Source of the DNA: Lachnospiraceae bacterium
Lineage (GTDB): Bacteria; Bacillota; Clostridia; Lachnospirales; Lachnospiraceae
Assembly (NCBI GenBank): GCA_014804285.1
Contig: JAAVAA010000064.1
Span: forward strand, 1-13,363
Direction of reading: 5' to 3'
Length of the DNA: 13,363 nucleotides
The notes beneath the pieces were generated by a model. That model did not search any database. It was given only the letters and a program-made list of their open reading frames with translations, and was not told the DNA's origin. The first letter of the stretch is position 1. Each line of letters begins with the position of its first letter. Below, in pieces: positions 1 to 5,791 of this stretch. The position numbers and the translations under genes were made by a program.

Positions 1-24
1 AATCTGTTCCTTTGCTGCTGGCAT
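1..24 (-). CDS. N-terminal eight codons of a probable IS256-type transposase
   Basis: The ATG at 24-22 is preceded by AAGGAGGA with a spacing of about 7 bases, an excellent ribosome binding site. The eight visible codons give MPAAKEQI before the window ends. From memory this is compatible with the start of mutator/IS256 transposases of Clostridia, which carry a DDE catalytic domain further on. The only support is the start, the binding site and the terminal-repeat-like sequence behind it, so the family call is tentative. That a gene starts here is much more certain. Confidence 0.45.
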
Positions 25-117
25 AAAAAATCCTCCTTTTCGATAAGAATTGTCATATCTTGATTCTTACCAAAAAAGAGGTATTTTTTCCAAAGACACA
101 AACTATTTTACACTACC
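1..117 (-). mobile_element. 5' end of a probable IS256-family insertion sequence (partial)
   Basis: Read on the minus strand, a sequence beginning GGTAGTGTAAAATAGTTTG (complement of 99-117) leads after about 70 bases to a strong ribosome binding site and a start codon at 24. Ends with a GTGTAAAA(A/T)AGTTTGTG core are, from memory, typical of Firmicute IS256-family terminal repeats. The first residues of the reading frame (MPAAKEQI) fit the start of such transposases. Only this end lies in the window, so neither the second terminal repeat nor a target duplication can be checked. The outer boundary at 116-118 is an estimate. Confidence 0.5.
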
Positions 118-251
118 TAAACAACTATTATGCAACGAGGGTATAGATAATTCAAGCATTTACTGTGCAGTAATTGGTGGAGAAATTAGGAGACAACAGC
201 TTTGACGCTAAATACTTGACGAACTTCAAGAAATTCAAAATTGTTGCCTTC

Positions 252-488
252 TTACACGTTTAAAAACAAAACAGCACCTATATTTTCTATATCACCATGC
301 AATACCAGATGTGCGAATTTTTTATAATCTTCGATATTATCATAATTAGTCATAGCTACTGTTTCAATTTCAAAGATATTTCCCTTTTCATCAATCAACA
401 TCAAGCCATTTTTAAGAAGTTTTGTATCTCCCTCAACTGCAATGCAATACATATTACCTATATGTAGTTTATCTAAGACTTTGAACAT
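252..488 (-). CDS. small hypothetical protein, probable orphan immunity protein
   Basis: This 78-residue soluble, acidic protein starts MFKVLDKLHIGN and has no membrane segment or signal peptide. I do not recognise a named family. The ATG at 488 is chosen over an in-frame TTG at 494 because GGAGG lies 9 bases before the ATG and only 3 before the TTG. The stop codon of a decayed polymorphic-toxin gene (491-493) sits two bases upstream on the same strand, the usual toxin-then-immunity order. The inference is that this gene once neutralised that toxin and now persists without it. The sequence is intact, with valine-leucine-rich beta-like stretches. A generic regulatory role cannot be excluded. 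Confidence 0.6.
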   Translation of the reverse strand: MFKVLDKLHIGNMYCIAVEGDTKLLKNGLMLIDEKGNIFEIETVAMTNYDNIEDYKKFAHLVLHGDIENIGAVLFLNV

Positions 489-490
489 AT

Positions 491-742
491 TCAATTGCCT
501 CCTAGCAGTTGTTGCTTAGATATTAAATAAGCATCTGTTGCTTTTCTAAGCATGGCATTAGAATCATTTATAACATCTGCACCACCCTTACCAGCACTCC
601 GCACACGACCTTTTACCGTCTCAACGGTTTTTCCACACCATAGAATGCTGCGCTGGACAGTCCGCCCATCACGAAGCCTGACAGCAGTTCTTTCACGAAA
701 TCCGCCAGGTTAAAGCCTGTCGTTTTCGCCGCCCGCGAATAT
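491..742 (-). pseudogene. 3' remnant of a polymorphic-toxin gene, frameshifted
   Basis: On the minus strand one frame (about 722 to 618) reads GFNLADFVKELLSGFVMGGL and then SSAAFYGVEK. This resembles the glycine-rich segment just before the toxin tip in Firmicute polymorphic toxins. It hits a stop soon after a run of five A (complement of 630-634). Adding one A would restore GVEKTVETVKGRVRSAGKGG and run on open to the TGA at 491-493, directly before the small immunity-like gene. The 5' part is missing: the recognisable coding stops at the edge of the promoter-bearing repeat at 743. So this is a truncated gene with a one-base frameshift. The exact toxin family cannot be named, since the last 33 residues match nothing I know. 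Confidence 0.6.
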
Positions 743-746
743 TGAA

Positions 747-775
747 ATTATAGCACGCGCCAGACTGGATCACAA
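747..775 (-). promoter_or_regulatory. leftward promoter of repeat copy A
   Basis: On the minus strand, TTGTGA (775-770) and TATAAT (752-747) are 17 bases apart. The second box is preceded by TGC, giving an extended -10. The -10 box and the TG are conserved in the second repeat copy. It points toward the toxin remnant and the small immunity-like gene, so it may still express the latter. Confidence 0.55.
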
Positions 776-791
776 TGAAATATCTTGCGTT

Positions 792-842
792 TTACTTCTC
801 TGGCCCCTGCTCTGTCGGAGGTTCTTCTGCGCTGTTCAGCAT
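792..842 (-). other. short leftward reading frame in repeat copy A (16 codons)
   Basis: The ATG at 842-840 has GGAG about 9 bases upstream and encodes MLNSAEEPPTEQGPEK. The matching place in copy B encodes MMNRTERPLTEQEY and continues for ten more codons. The shared pattern M-x-N-x-x-E-x-P-x-T-E-Q with a ribosome site in both suggests the start of a formerly longer gene of the ancestral element, or a leader peptide. No function can be given. Confidence 0.3.
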
Positions 843-870
843 TGTAAATTTCTCCGTTTGTCGCTATACT
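842..870 (+). promoter_or_regulatory. rightward promoter for the MFS gene
   Basis: TTGTAA (842-847) and TATACT (865-870) are separated by exactly 17 bases, a good vegetative sigma-A promoter. The same boxes and spacing occur in repeat copy B. It reads through a short leader into the MFS gene at 960. The leader also holds two mini-frames, VNDEYGKILIELEV and MIGGVMR. The stop of the second overlaps the MFS start as ATGA, so they may be debris of a deleted upstream gene. Confidence 0.65.
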
Positions 871-959
871 AAAGCTACAAGCATCCGGAAAAAGGGTGAA
901 CGACGAATACGGGAAGATTTTAATAGAGTTAGAGGTTTGATGATTGGAGGAGTTATGCG

Positions 960-2249
960 ATGAAGCAAAAAAATGTCCTGACTAATGAGCAGAACAATTT
1001 CAAGAACTTTTATCAAAATAATCCTCAATTTTCCAAGCTGCTGATAGCAAATGCCGTTAGCCGTTTTGGGGATTCGATTGATATGATTGCGTTCGCATGG
1101 CTTATTTATACAATCACCAACAGTGCCTCATGGTCTGCTGTAATTGTCGGGGTCAACCAATTTGTATCCGTTATCTTTCAGCCATTTGTGGGAAGCATTG
1201 TAGAAAGTAGGAACAAAAAGAGGGTAATGGTTTATGCAGATATAATGCGATTTGCCGCAATTTTTATCTTTTTTATTGTAAACAGGGCAGGCATGGAGAA
1301 TCCGATTCTTTATGTATGCTTTACAGCATCCGTTTCTTTAATCGAAACATTTCGTATTCCAGCCGGTATATCGGTTCTCCCTCATTTGCTAAATGAGAAA
1401 GACTATGACAAAGGAATTTCGGCAAACAATGCAATATCAAAGGGATTGGAACTTATCGGAATGCTTGTAGCTGGAACAATTATTATGGCAGTTGGCGCTT
1501 TGGGAGCAATCCTCTTGGATGGTATCACATTTTTAATTTCTGCACTGTTGATCACCACCATACAATATGATAATAGGTCGATACCGCAGCAAGATAAAGC
1601 AGCAAACTATATGCAAATGACAATTGACGGCATGAAATTTTTGTGGAAGCAAAAAGCATTGCTGCTGATTTGTATTATCTGCGGTTTGATTAACGCAAGT
1701 GTTATCCCGTTTGATTCGCTTCAAGCAGCATATATTAATCTTTATTTTGAGGAAAAGGTTCAGGTTTTGTCTGCGATTAGCATTGCACTCTCTTTTGGGA
1801 TGTTGTTTGGTGCGTCTGTTTATCAAAAGGTTACGCGGATACATAGCAATTCCTCTATATTAGGTGCAGGAGGAATTATAATTGGGCTTTATTATATTGC
1901 AGCATTTCTGATTACGAAAATAAATGGAAACAATATATGGAATGGTATAGTTTTAAGGATATGCTTGATTACAATGGCCTCTTTTATTGTTGGAATTGCA
2001 TTGGCATTTATGAATAATTATGTTCAGATATATTTTATAAAAGAGGTAAAACAGGAGTTTTTATCAAGAATATCCTCAATTTCAACGACAATCACTACTG
2101 CATTGTCCCCAATAACAGCATTTGCAGTCGGTATTTTGGCATCGGCGTTGGAAACATCCGATATTTTCTTGCTATGCGGCTTTTTGATAGCAATTGGATT
2201 TTTACTGTTAAGATGCGGGCTGAAAAGAATATCACATTTGGAAAAGTAA
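960..2249 (+). CDS. MFS efflux transporter, MFS_3/MefA-like
   Basis: This is a 429-residue integral membrane protein of the major facilitator superfamily, of the length expected for 12 transmembrane helices. It belongs with drug and macrolide exporters that use the proton gradient to move small compounds out of the cell. After a polar N-terminus of about 25 residues, the first helix begins near KLLIANAVSRFGDSIDM. A motif-A-like loop, GSIVESRNKKRVM, is at residues 78-90 between helices 2 and 3, and a helix-6-type LDGITFLISALL lies in the first half. The start has GGAGG 9 bases upstream and overlaps a mini-frame stop as ATGA. It is expressed from the promoter in repeat copy A. No dedicated regulator stands beside it, though the HTH-TPR gene follows on the same strand. 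The substrate cannot be read from the sequence. Confidence 0.85.
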   Translation: MKQKNVLTNEQNNFKNFYQNNPQFSKLLIANAVSRFGDSIDMIAFAWLIYTITNSASWSAVIVGVNQFVSVIFQPFVGSIVESRNKKRVMVYADIMRFAAIFIFFIVNRAGMENPILYVCFTASVSLIETFRIPAGISVLPHLLNEKDYDKGISANNAISKGLELIGMLVAGTIIMAVGALGAILLDGITFLISALLITTIQYDNRSIPQQDKAANYMQMTIDGMKFLWKQKALLLICIICGLINASVIPFDSLQAAYINLYFEEKVQVLSAISIALSFGMLFGASVYQKVTRIHSNSSILGAGGIIIGLYYIAAFLITKINGNNIWNGIVLRICLITMASFIVGIALAFMNNYVQIYFIKEVKQEFLSRISSISTTITTALSPITAFAVGILASALETSDIFLLCGFLIAIGFLLLRCGLKRISHLEK

Positions 2250-2314
2250 AGATATCCATTTTGCCATATCAAAGTAATTCGCTTATTGGTTGAGTTGATT
2301 AAAATGCACAGTTA

Positions 2315-2343
2315 TTGAACCTATGTACCATGTAATTTATGAT
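2315..2343 (+). promoter_or_regulatory. promoter of the HTH-TPR regulator gene
   Basis: TTGAAC (2315-2320) and TATGAT (2338-2343) are 17 bases apart, a strong sigma-A match. A longer frame beginning at 2339 would start inside the -10 box, which supports the downstream ATG at 2399 as the true start. Confidence 0.65.
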
Positions 2344-2348
2344 TTGTT

Positions 2349-2360
2349 TATCAGCTGATA
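2349..2360. promoter_or_regulatory. candidate operator palindrome
   Basis: TATCAGCTGATA is a perfect 12-base palindrome beginning six bases after the -10 box, at the expected transcription start. This position suits repression, perhaps self-repression by the HTH-TPR protein encoded just downstream. This is inferred from position and symmetry only. Confidence 0.4.
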
Positions 2361-2398
2361 TTGATGACAGACATGATAAGTATTGGAGGAATCAAAAA

Positions 2399-3412
2399 AT
2401 GAATATGGATATAGGAAGTGCGATCAAAAAGCTGCGAATGGACAGAAAAGTAACGCAGGAGGAAATTGCCGAATATTTAGGCATTTCATTTCAGGCAGTT
2501 AGTAAATGGGAGACAGGAACAACCATGCCGGATATTACCCTGCTGCCGAAAATTGCGGATTTCTTTGGGGTTCGAATCGACGATTTGTTTTCTGTGGATC
2601 ATGAGGATGAGTTGAAGCGCATTGAGGAGAGCTTGGCCTATGGGTTGTCTGAACAGAGTTACCTCTATGCAAAGCGGATTTTGGAGGCTTCTTTGCAGGA
2701 TGATCCGGATAATGTCCGCGCTTTGAAATTATTTGCCCGATTACACTTAATGAAAACAAATAATGATTTGCTGGAGGCGGGAAGAATGTTGGAAAAGGCA
2801 ATGGAACATTCTCCGCTTGATGAGGAAATATTTAACTTGTATCGCCAGGTGCGCGGTGGGGGAGTGTATAAGGCTCATAGTGATGATGATTGGTTTATTC
2901 GTGTATGTGAGCCCTATGCAAAAAAATTTTCTCAAAATCTCAAGCTTATGTCTTGTCTTATTGAAGCAATGATCCGTCAGAGGTATTTTGAGAAAGCAGA
3001 AGAATATATTCACTTGATGCAGCTTGATAATGGTAAGGAATATCTGCGTCAGGTATATCACGGTGACCTTGAGTTGGCAAGAGGAAATCTAGATAATGCA
3101 AAAGCGATATGGAATACTGTATCCGAGAATGACAGTACGGGGCAGTACGAGGTAGGGGAAAGATTCAATCGGCTGAATGAATATGAGCGGGCGATAAAGT
3201 GCTTTTGGAATGCGTTTCAGGCATCCGCTCCGCCCAGATATCTTGACGCGGTATTTTCTCTTGCTTTTCTTTACACAAAGTTGGGAAGAAAAAGCGAGGC
3301 AATTGAAACATGGCAGCTTATAATAGACACACTGGCATCAGATTTTAATGACTATGATAGCGAAACTGTGGAATGGGCGCGTAGAGAAATATGTAAATTA
3401 CAAGGTGCATAA
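2399..3412 (+). CDS. HTH (XRE) transcriptional regulator with TPR-like C-terminus
   Basis: This 337-residue cytoplasmic regulator has an N-terminal lambda-repressor-type helix-turn-helix at about residues 6-60, including TQEEIAEYLGISFQAVSKWE and PDITLLPKIADFFGVRIDDL. About 270 residues of helical repeats follow, resembling tetratricopeptide units: paired helices such as FEKAEEYIHLMQ, GNLDNAKAIWNTV and EYERAIKCFWNAF, ending GRKSEAIETWQLIID. Such HTH-TPR proteins often sense peptides or partner proteins. The ATG at 2399 is chosen because GGAGG lies 9 bases before it and a promoter occupies the region of a longer frame. It ends tail to tail with a broken MarR-like gene whose run-on frame overlaps its last codons. 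No peptide pheromone gene was recognised nearby, so its targets are unknown. The MFS gene upstream is one possibility. Confidence 0.85.
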   Translation: MNMDIGSAIKKLRMDRKVTQEEIAEYLGISFQAVSKWETGTTMPDITLLPKIADFFGVRIDDLFSVDHEDELKRIEESLAYGLSEQSYLYAKRILEASLQDDPDNVRALKLFARLHLMKTNNDLLEAGRMLEKAMEHSPLDEEIFNLYRQVRGGGVYKAHSDDDWFIRVCEPYAKKFSQNLKLMSCLIEAMIRQRYFEKAEEYIHLMQLDNGKEYLRQVYHGDLELARGNLDNAKAIWNTVSENDSTGQYEVGERFNRLNEYERAIKCFWNAFQASAPPRYLDAVFSLAFLYTKLGRKSEAIETWQLIIDTLASDFNDYDSETVEWARREICKLQGA

Positions 3413-3435
3413 AGAAAAGCACAGTGTGCTGCGGA

Positions 3436-3900
3436 TTGGAAGATTCTGGCTCCCAAGGACTCTGAAAGGGAGCTGGAATCACTATATAACAATTCCAGAA
3501 ATAGCATTTGCGTTGCCGGCATCATCTTGTCTATCTTTATGCTTTTCTTTTTATGCACATCTTGCAAAACAACACCCCAAAATGGGAGACAAATATTCCC
3601 TGGCAAACTGATAAAGCATATTCCGTTTTTGATTAGTACATTACGCATAGCAATGCTGTCTATTTCAAGTTTATATGCCACTGGCATTTGAAGTTCTTCC
3701 TCGTATTTTTGGCACTGTTTTTTCATCGCACTTACAGTCAGGGTTCTTTCCTCTGAAATATCAACTAGTGCAAAACTCTGTTTAGCGATTTTAATAATGT
3801 CAATTTTTCTTATTGACATAAAAATTGGTAATGAAGTAAGTTTATCAATTTTAGCAATTTGAACATTACGACTCAATATCTCTTCCAATTGTTTTTCCAT
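3436..3900 (-). pseudogene. MarR-family-like regulator, C-terminal DNA-binding part lost
   Basis: The frame starts at the ATG at 3900, preceded by GAGGA, and gives MEKQLEEILSRNVQIAKIDK. It continues through TVSAMKKQCQKYEEEL, MPVAYKLEIDSIAMRN and SLPGNICLPFWG to MMPATQMLFLELLYSD. This agrees with my recollection of the N-terminal region of a roughly 250-270-residue Clostridial MarR-type regulator, in which a winged helix should follow. Here the recognisable sequence ends near residue 150 (about 3450-3470). The frame then runs on as unrelated sequence into the antisense of the HTH-TPR gene, stopping at 3352. A deletion has therefore removed the DNA-binding half. An operator-like array remains just upstream. 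The truncated protein could still be made, but it should not bind DNA as its relatives do. Confidence 0.6.
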
Positions 3901-3913
3901 GCAATATCCTCTT

Positions 3914-3974
3914 AGTAACATATTTTTGTATATAGTAACATTGTTTAAGTTACTTTTTCGATATTATTGTTACT
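3914..3974. promoter_or_regulatory. nested symmetric operator, four AGTAAC half-sites
   Basis: AGTAAC occurs at 3914-3919 and 3934-3939, and its reverse complement GTTACT at 3949-3954 and 3969-3974. Both pairs are centred on 3944. Like half-sites are 20 bases apart, near two helical turns. Inner arms are separated by 9 bases and outer arms by 49. The array lies just upstream of the ribosome site of the truncated MarR-like gene, so it would cover that gene's promoter. Cooperative binding of two dimers is the natural reading. Confidence 0.55.
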
Positions 3975-4066
3975 AACGGATATTATTTCCATTCTTACCT
4001 CAAACGTACATTCAATTATATTTTCCAAGAAGACATTTCAACATTGACTACTTGAGATTTATACGA

Positions 4067-4288
4067 TCAATTCCGATTGTGCTGCTTCAGTCTGACAACA
4101 AGGACATTTTCCAATGGCACACAGAATGTTATTTTGCCCCACGGCACGATAACATTAATTCGACTGTCATTGATTTTAGAAACCTTAAATGATCCAACAT
4201 CAGTCTTTTCTTCTTCCCAATCCTTAGAAGGGTAGACATAAATGGGATGTCTGCACAGTTCATGAGTTTCAAGGTTGAATAAATTTAG
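4067..4288 (-). pseudogene. open 3' gene fragment, family unknown
   Basis: On the minus strand 73 codons stay open between a TAA (4291-4289) and a TGA (4069-4067), with no ATG and no ribosome site at the start. The product looks like a genuine protein: LETHELCRHPIYVYPSKDW near the start, then GSFKVSKINDSRINVIVPWG and ITFCVPLENVLVVRLKQHN. Alternating hydrophobic beta-like stretches and sensible codon use support past coding. I do not recognise the family. It lies downstream of two immunity-like genes on the same strand, so it may be the tail of a third member of that operon whose 5' end was deleted near 4290. The 3980-4066 stretch behind it shows nothing further. Confidence 0.5.
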
Positions 4289-4303
4289 TTAACCAAACTT
4301 ATT

Positions 4304-4453
4304 TTAGTTGTTTGTTTTCAATTTTAAACAATGAAAACGCTTTTTCATTTTCACCGGAAAAGTAGGAAAAACTAAAGATAAATCAATATCATCATCTTCT
4401 TCCAAAACGACTTTTCTTCCATCTGATAGAAATATTGCGTTTGTTTCTTCCAT
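4304..4453 (-). CDS. small acidic hypothetical protein, possibly frameshifted
   Basis: This 49-residue frame starts at the ATG at 4453, with AAGGTGG 5-11 bases upstream overlapping the stop of the previous gene; the gap to that stop is only 12 bases, so they form an operon. It begins MEETNAIFLSDGRKVVLEED and continues DDIDLSLVFP. The last third is oddly basic. A neighbouring frame instead reads FSYFSGENEKAFSLFKIENK before stopping at 4299, which looks more natural after DDIDLS. A one-base change near 4375-4390 may therefore have altered the C-terminus. Family not recognised. Confidence 0.45.
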   Translation of the reverse strand: MEETNAIFLSDGRKVVLEEDDDIDLSLVFPTFPVKMKKRFHCLKLKTNN

Positions 4454-4465
4454 TAAAATACCACC

Positions 4466-4966
4466 TTACCTATAATAATCCTTTACACCAATTCCGATCG
4501 TAGCCCAATGACTCGCTTTACGCATTTCTTCTTCCGCATATTCAGCATCATATTCTCCATCACATTTCATTTCTTCAATATCTTCCGCTGCATCTTTGGG
4601 AGTTGTCGGTCTATAAATCCCAACACTTATATTTAGAAATGCATAACTACACCCATTCTCATGATCATTAATTTCATTACCATTTTTATTTGTCAGTATA
4701 TCGATAATATCATCTGCCAGCGTTTCAAAAGCAGGCTTCCCATAAATTGCAGGCTGCAGTTTGCCATCAATGCCGCCAAGAAATTCTATAAATTCTACTT
4801 TACCTTCCTCATCATAATCAATCGCCAGTTCACTATTATAATAATAATGTCGATGAATAAGTTCTCCATCTCCCAATAAGTTAATAACATCGGCTTTGGG
4901 CATTCCAAGACAAATATCTTTCCCATCTATTACTATTTTTTCAAGTGGTATTATCTGGATTTCCAT
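4466..4966 (-). CDS. hypothetical protein, immunity-type
   Basis: This 166-residue acidic cytoplasmic protein has no signal peptide or membrane helix. It opens with IPLEKIVIDGKDICLGMPK. The KVEFIEFLGGIDGKLQPAIY region sits near the middle, an Asp/Glu-rich stretch covers about 120-148, and the end is HWATIGIGVKDYYR. I recall very similar unnamed proteins in Lachnospiraceae accessory loci that also hold polymorphic-toxin immunity genes, but cannot name a Pfam family. AGGAG precedes the start with normal spacing, and a promoter in repeat copy B lies about 100 bases upstream. It leads a small minus-strand operon with the 49-residue gene. A role as an immunity protein is inferred from context, length and acidity. 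Confidence 0.65.
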   Translation of the reverse strand: MEIQIIPLEKIVIDGKDICLGMPKADVINLLGDGELIHRHYYYNSELAIDYDEEGKVEFIEFLGGIDGKLQPAIYGKPAFETLADDIIDILTNKNGNEINDHENGCSYAFLNISVGIYRPTTPKDAAEDIEEMKCDGEYDAEYAEEEMRKASHWATIGIGVKDYYR

Positions 4967-5064
4967 TTCTTTTCTCCTTGTATGATCTTATTAATTGTTG
5001 ATTCCTTTAATGTGAAAGGACTTTGCTTGATAGCATTTGATTTGTTGCTGTCAACGACACTGAA

Positions 5065-5093
5065 ATTATAACACACACCGACTGGACTAAAAA
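5065..5093 (-). promoter_or_regulatory. leftward promoter of repeat copy B
   Basis: On the minus strand TATAAT (5070-5065) is preceded by TGT, an extended -10 box. A weak -35 (TTTTTA, 5093-5088) lies 17 bases upstream. Transcription would start near 5058 and give a leader of about 90 bases before the ATG at 4966. Confidence 0.5.
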
Positions 5094-5161
5094 GATATAT
5101 CTTGCGTTTTTGACTTCGTATATTCTTGCTCTGTCAGCGGTCTTTCTGTGCGGTTCATCAT
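5087..5161 (-). other. short leftward reading frame in repeat copy B (24 codons)
   Basis: The ATG at 5161-5159 follows AAGGA by 8 bases and encodes MMNRTERPLTEQEYTKSK plus six residues. It corresponds to the 16-codon frame of copy A. Its final codon lies just upstream of the leftward promoter, so it cannot be the leader of that transcript. It may be the 5' remnant of an ancestral gene. Confidence 0.3.
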
Positions 5162-5189
5162 TGTAAATTCCTTCGTTTCTCGTTATACT
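5161..5189 (+). promoter_or_regulatory. rightward promoter for the DUF4291-SUKH pair
   Basis: TTGTAA (5161-5166) and TATACT (5184-5189) are separated by 17 bases, identical in layout to the promoter of copy A. The start codon of the DUF4291 gene is only 32 bases past the -10 box, so the leader is short, with an AAGGGG ribosome site. Confidence 0.65.
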
Positions 5190-5221
5190 AAAGTTACAAG
5201 TAGTTTGGAAAAGGGGAAATT

Positions 5222-5791
5222 ATGCAAAGAGGAGAAATTCGTGCTGTTTATACACAGCATAGCATAAGAGTATATCAGGCATATTCAGATTTTATCGTAA
5301 ATGATGCTATTAAAAATGGCAGATTTGGCGCAGGCTTTAAAATGGAAAGGATGACATGGATCAAACCTTCTTTTCTATGGATGATGTACCGATGCGGATG
5401 GGCTGAGAAAAAAGGTCAGGAAAGAGTGCTAGCGATTGACATTAAGAGGGAGGCTTTTGATTTCCTTGTTAAAAATGCAGTTGTTTCTTCATATAGTGAT
5501 GATTTAGGAATAACAAAAGATGAATGGAAACTGGCAGTTGTTAATTCTGATATAAGATGTCAATGGGATCCTGAAAGAGATATCAACGGTAATGCGTTGG
5601 AAAATCGGTCTATACAAATAGGGATTCGGGGTAAAGCTGTGTATGACTATGTTAACAGTTGGATTTTAAAGCTGACCGATATTACAGATTATGTGCATGA
5701 ACTGAATCACATGCGGCTAAGTGGTGAGAATATATTAAATTTATTACCTGATGAGAAAGTTTATGAAGTTACATGGGAGGGGCAAATATGA
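5222..5791 (+). CDS. DUF4291 domain-containing protein
   Basis: This 189-residue soluble protein is nearly all one DUF4291 domain. The N-terminal GEIRAVYTQHSIRVYQAYS is followed by the hallmark RMTWIKPSFLWMMYRCGW at 43-60, GQERVLAIDIKREAFDF at 65-81, QWDPERD at 114-120 and RSIQIGIRGKAVYDYV at 129-144. The family is found in bacteria and fungi and has no settled function that I can cite; the strings of invariant Arg, Trp, Asp and Glu suggest an enzyme. Its stop overlaps the start of a SUKH protein (ATGA, 5788-5791), so the two are translated together. SUKH proteins are often immunity proteins, which raises the idea that this is a toxic or nucleotide-modifying enzyme held in check by its neighbour. 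This is inference; a stand-alone housekeeping role is also possible. Confidence 0.85.
   Translation: MQRGEIRAVYTQHSIRVYQAYSDFIVNDAIKNGRFGAGFKMERMTWIKPSFLWMMYRCGWAEKKGQERVLAIDIKREAFDFLVKNAVVSSYSDDLGITKDEWKLAVVNSDIRCQWDPERDINGNALENRSIQIGIRGKAVYDYVNSWILKLTDITDYVHELNHMRLSGENILNLLPDEKVYEVTWEGQI

Larger units (their letters stand above)
743..896. repeat. divergent promoter module, copy A
   Basis: This stretch matches 5061-5216 by eye over its whole length at roughly three quarters identity, with short indels. Both copies begin TGAAATTATA and end in an A/G-rich ribosome-site-like stretch. Conserved blocks are ATATCTTGCGTTTT, CTGCTCTGTC (TTGCTCTGTC in copy B), CATTGTAAATT and TATACTAAAG. Each copy carries a rightward promoter, a leftward promoter and the start of a short leftward reading frame. 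Copy A joins a decayed toxin on its left to an MFS gene on its right. It is probably a relic of an intergenic region from a conjugative or transposon-type element that spread by duplication. Confidence 0.7.
5061..5216. repeat. divergent promoter module, copy B
   Basis: This is the partner of 743-896 (roughly three quarters identical by eye, same order of blocks). It separates the minus-strand immunity-like operon from the DUF4291-SUKH pair and can supply promoters to both. Its left boundary is sharp: the sequence before TGAAATTATA differs completely between copies. The right boundary falls at the ribosome site of the downstream gene, again followed by unrelated sequence. Confidence 0.7.

Noticed and set aside
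160..173. Near-palindrome TTACTGTGCAGTAA
   Set aside because: Short, with no promoter or gene nearby that it could control.
171..261. Plus-strand open stretch reading LVEKLGDNSFDAKYLTNFKK
   Set aside because: Only 29 codons without a start, and overlapping the end of the opposite gene. It could be a remnant, but nothing else supports it.
775..963. Plus-strand 62-residue frame before the MFS gene
   Set aside because: It spans the promoter boxes of the repeat, has no ribosome site, and copy B does not keep it. Only its last codons may be debris of an older gene.
3419..3429. Palindrome GCACAGTGTGC after the HTH-TPR gene
   Set aside because: Too short for a terminator and not followed by T residues.
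3348..3611. Plus-strand frames after the HTH-TPR stop
   Set aside because: They are antisense to the better supported MarR-like remnant and lack a ribosome site.
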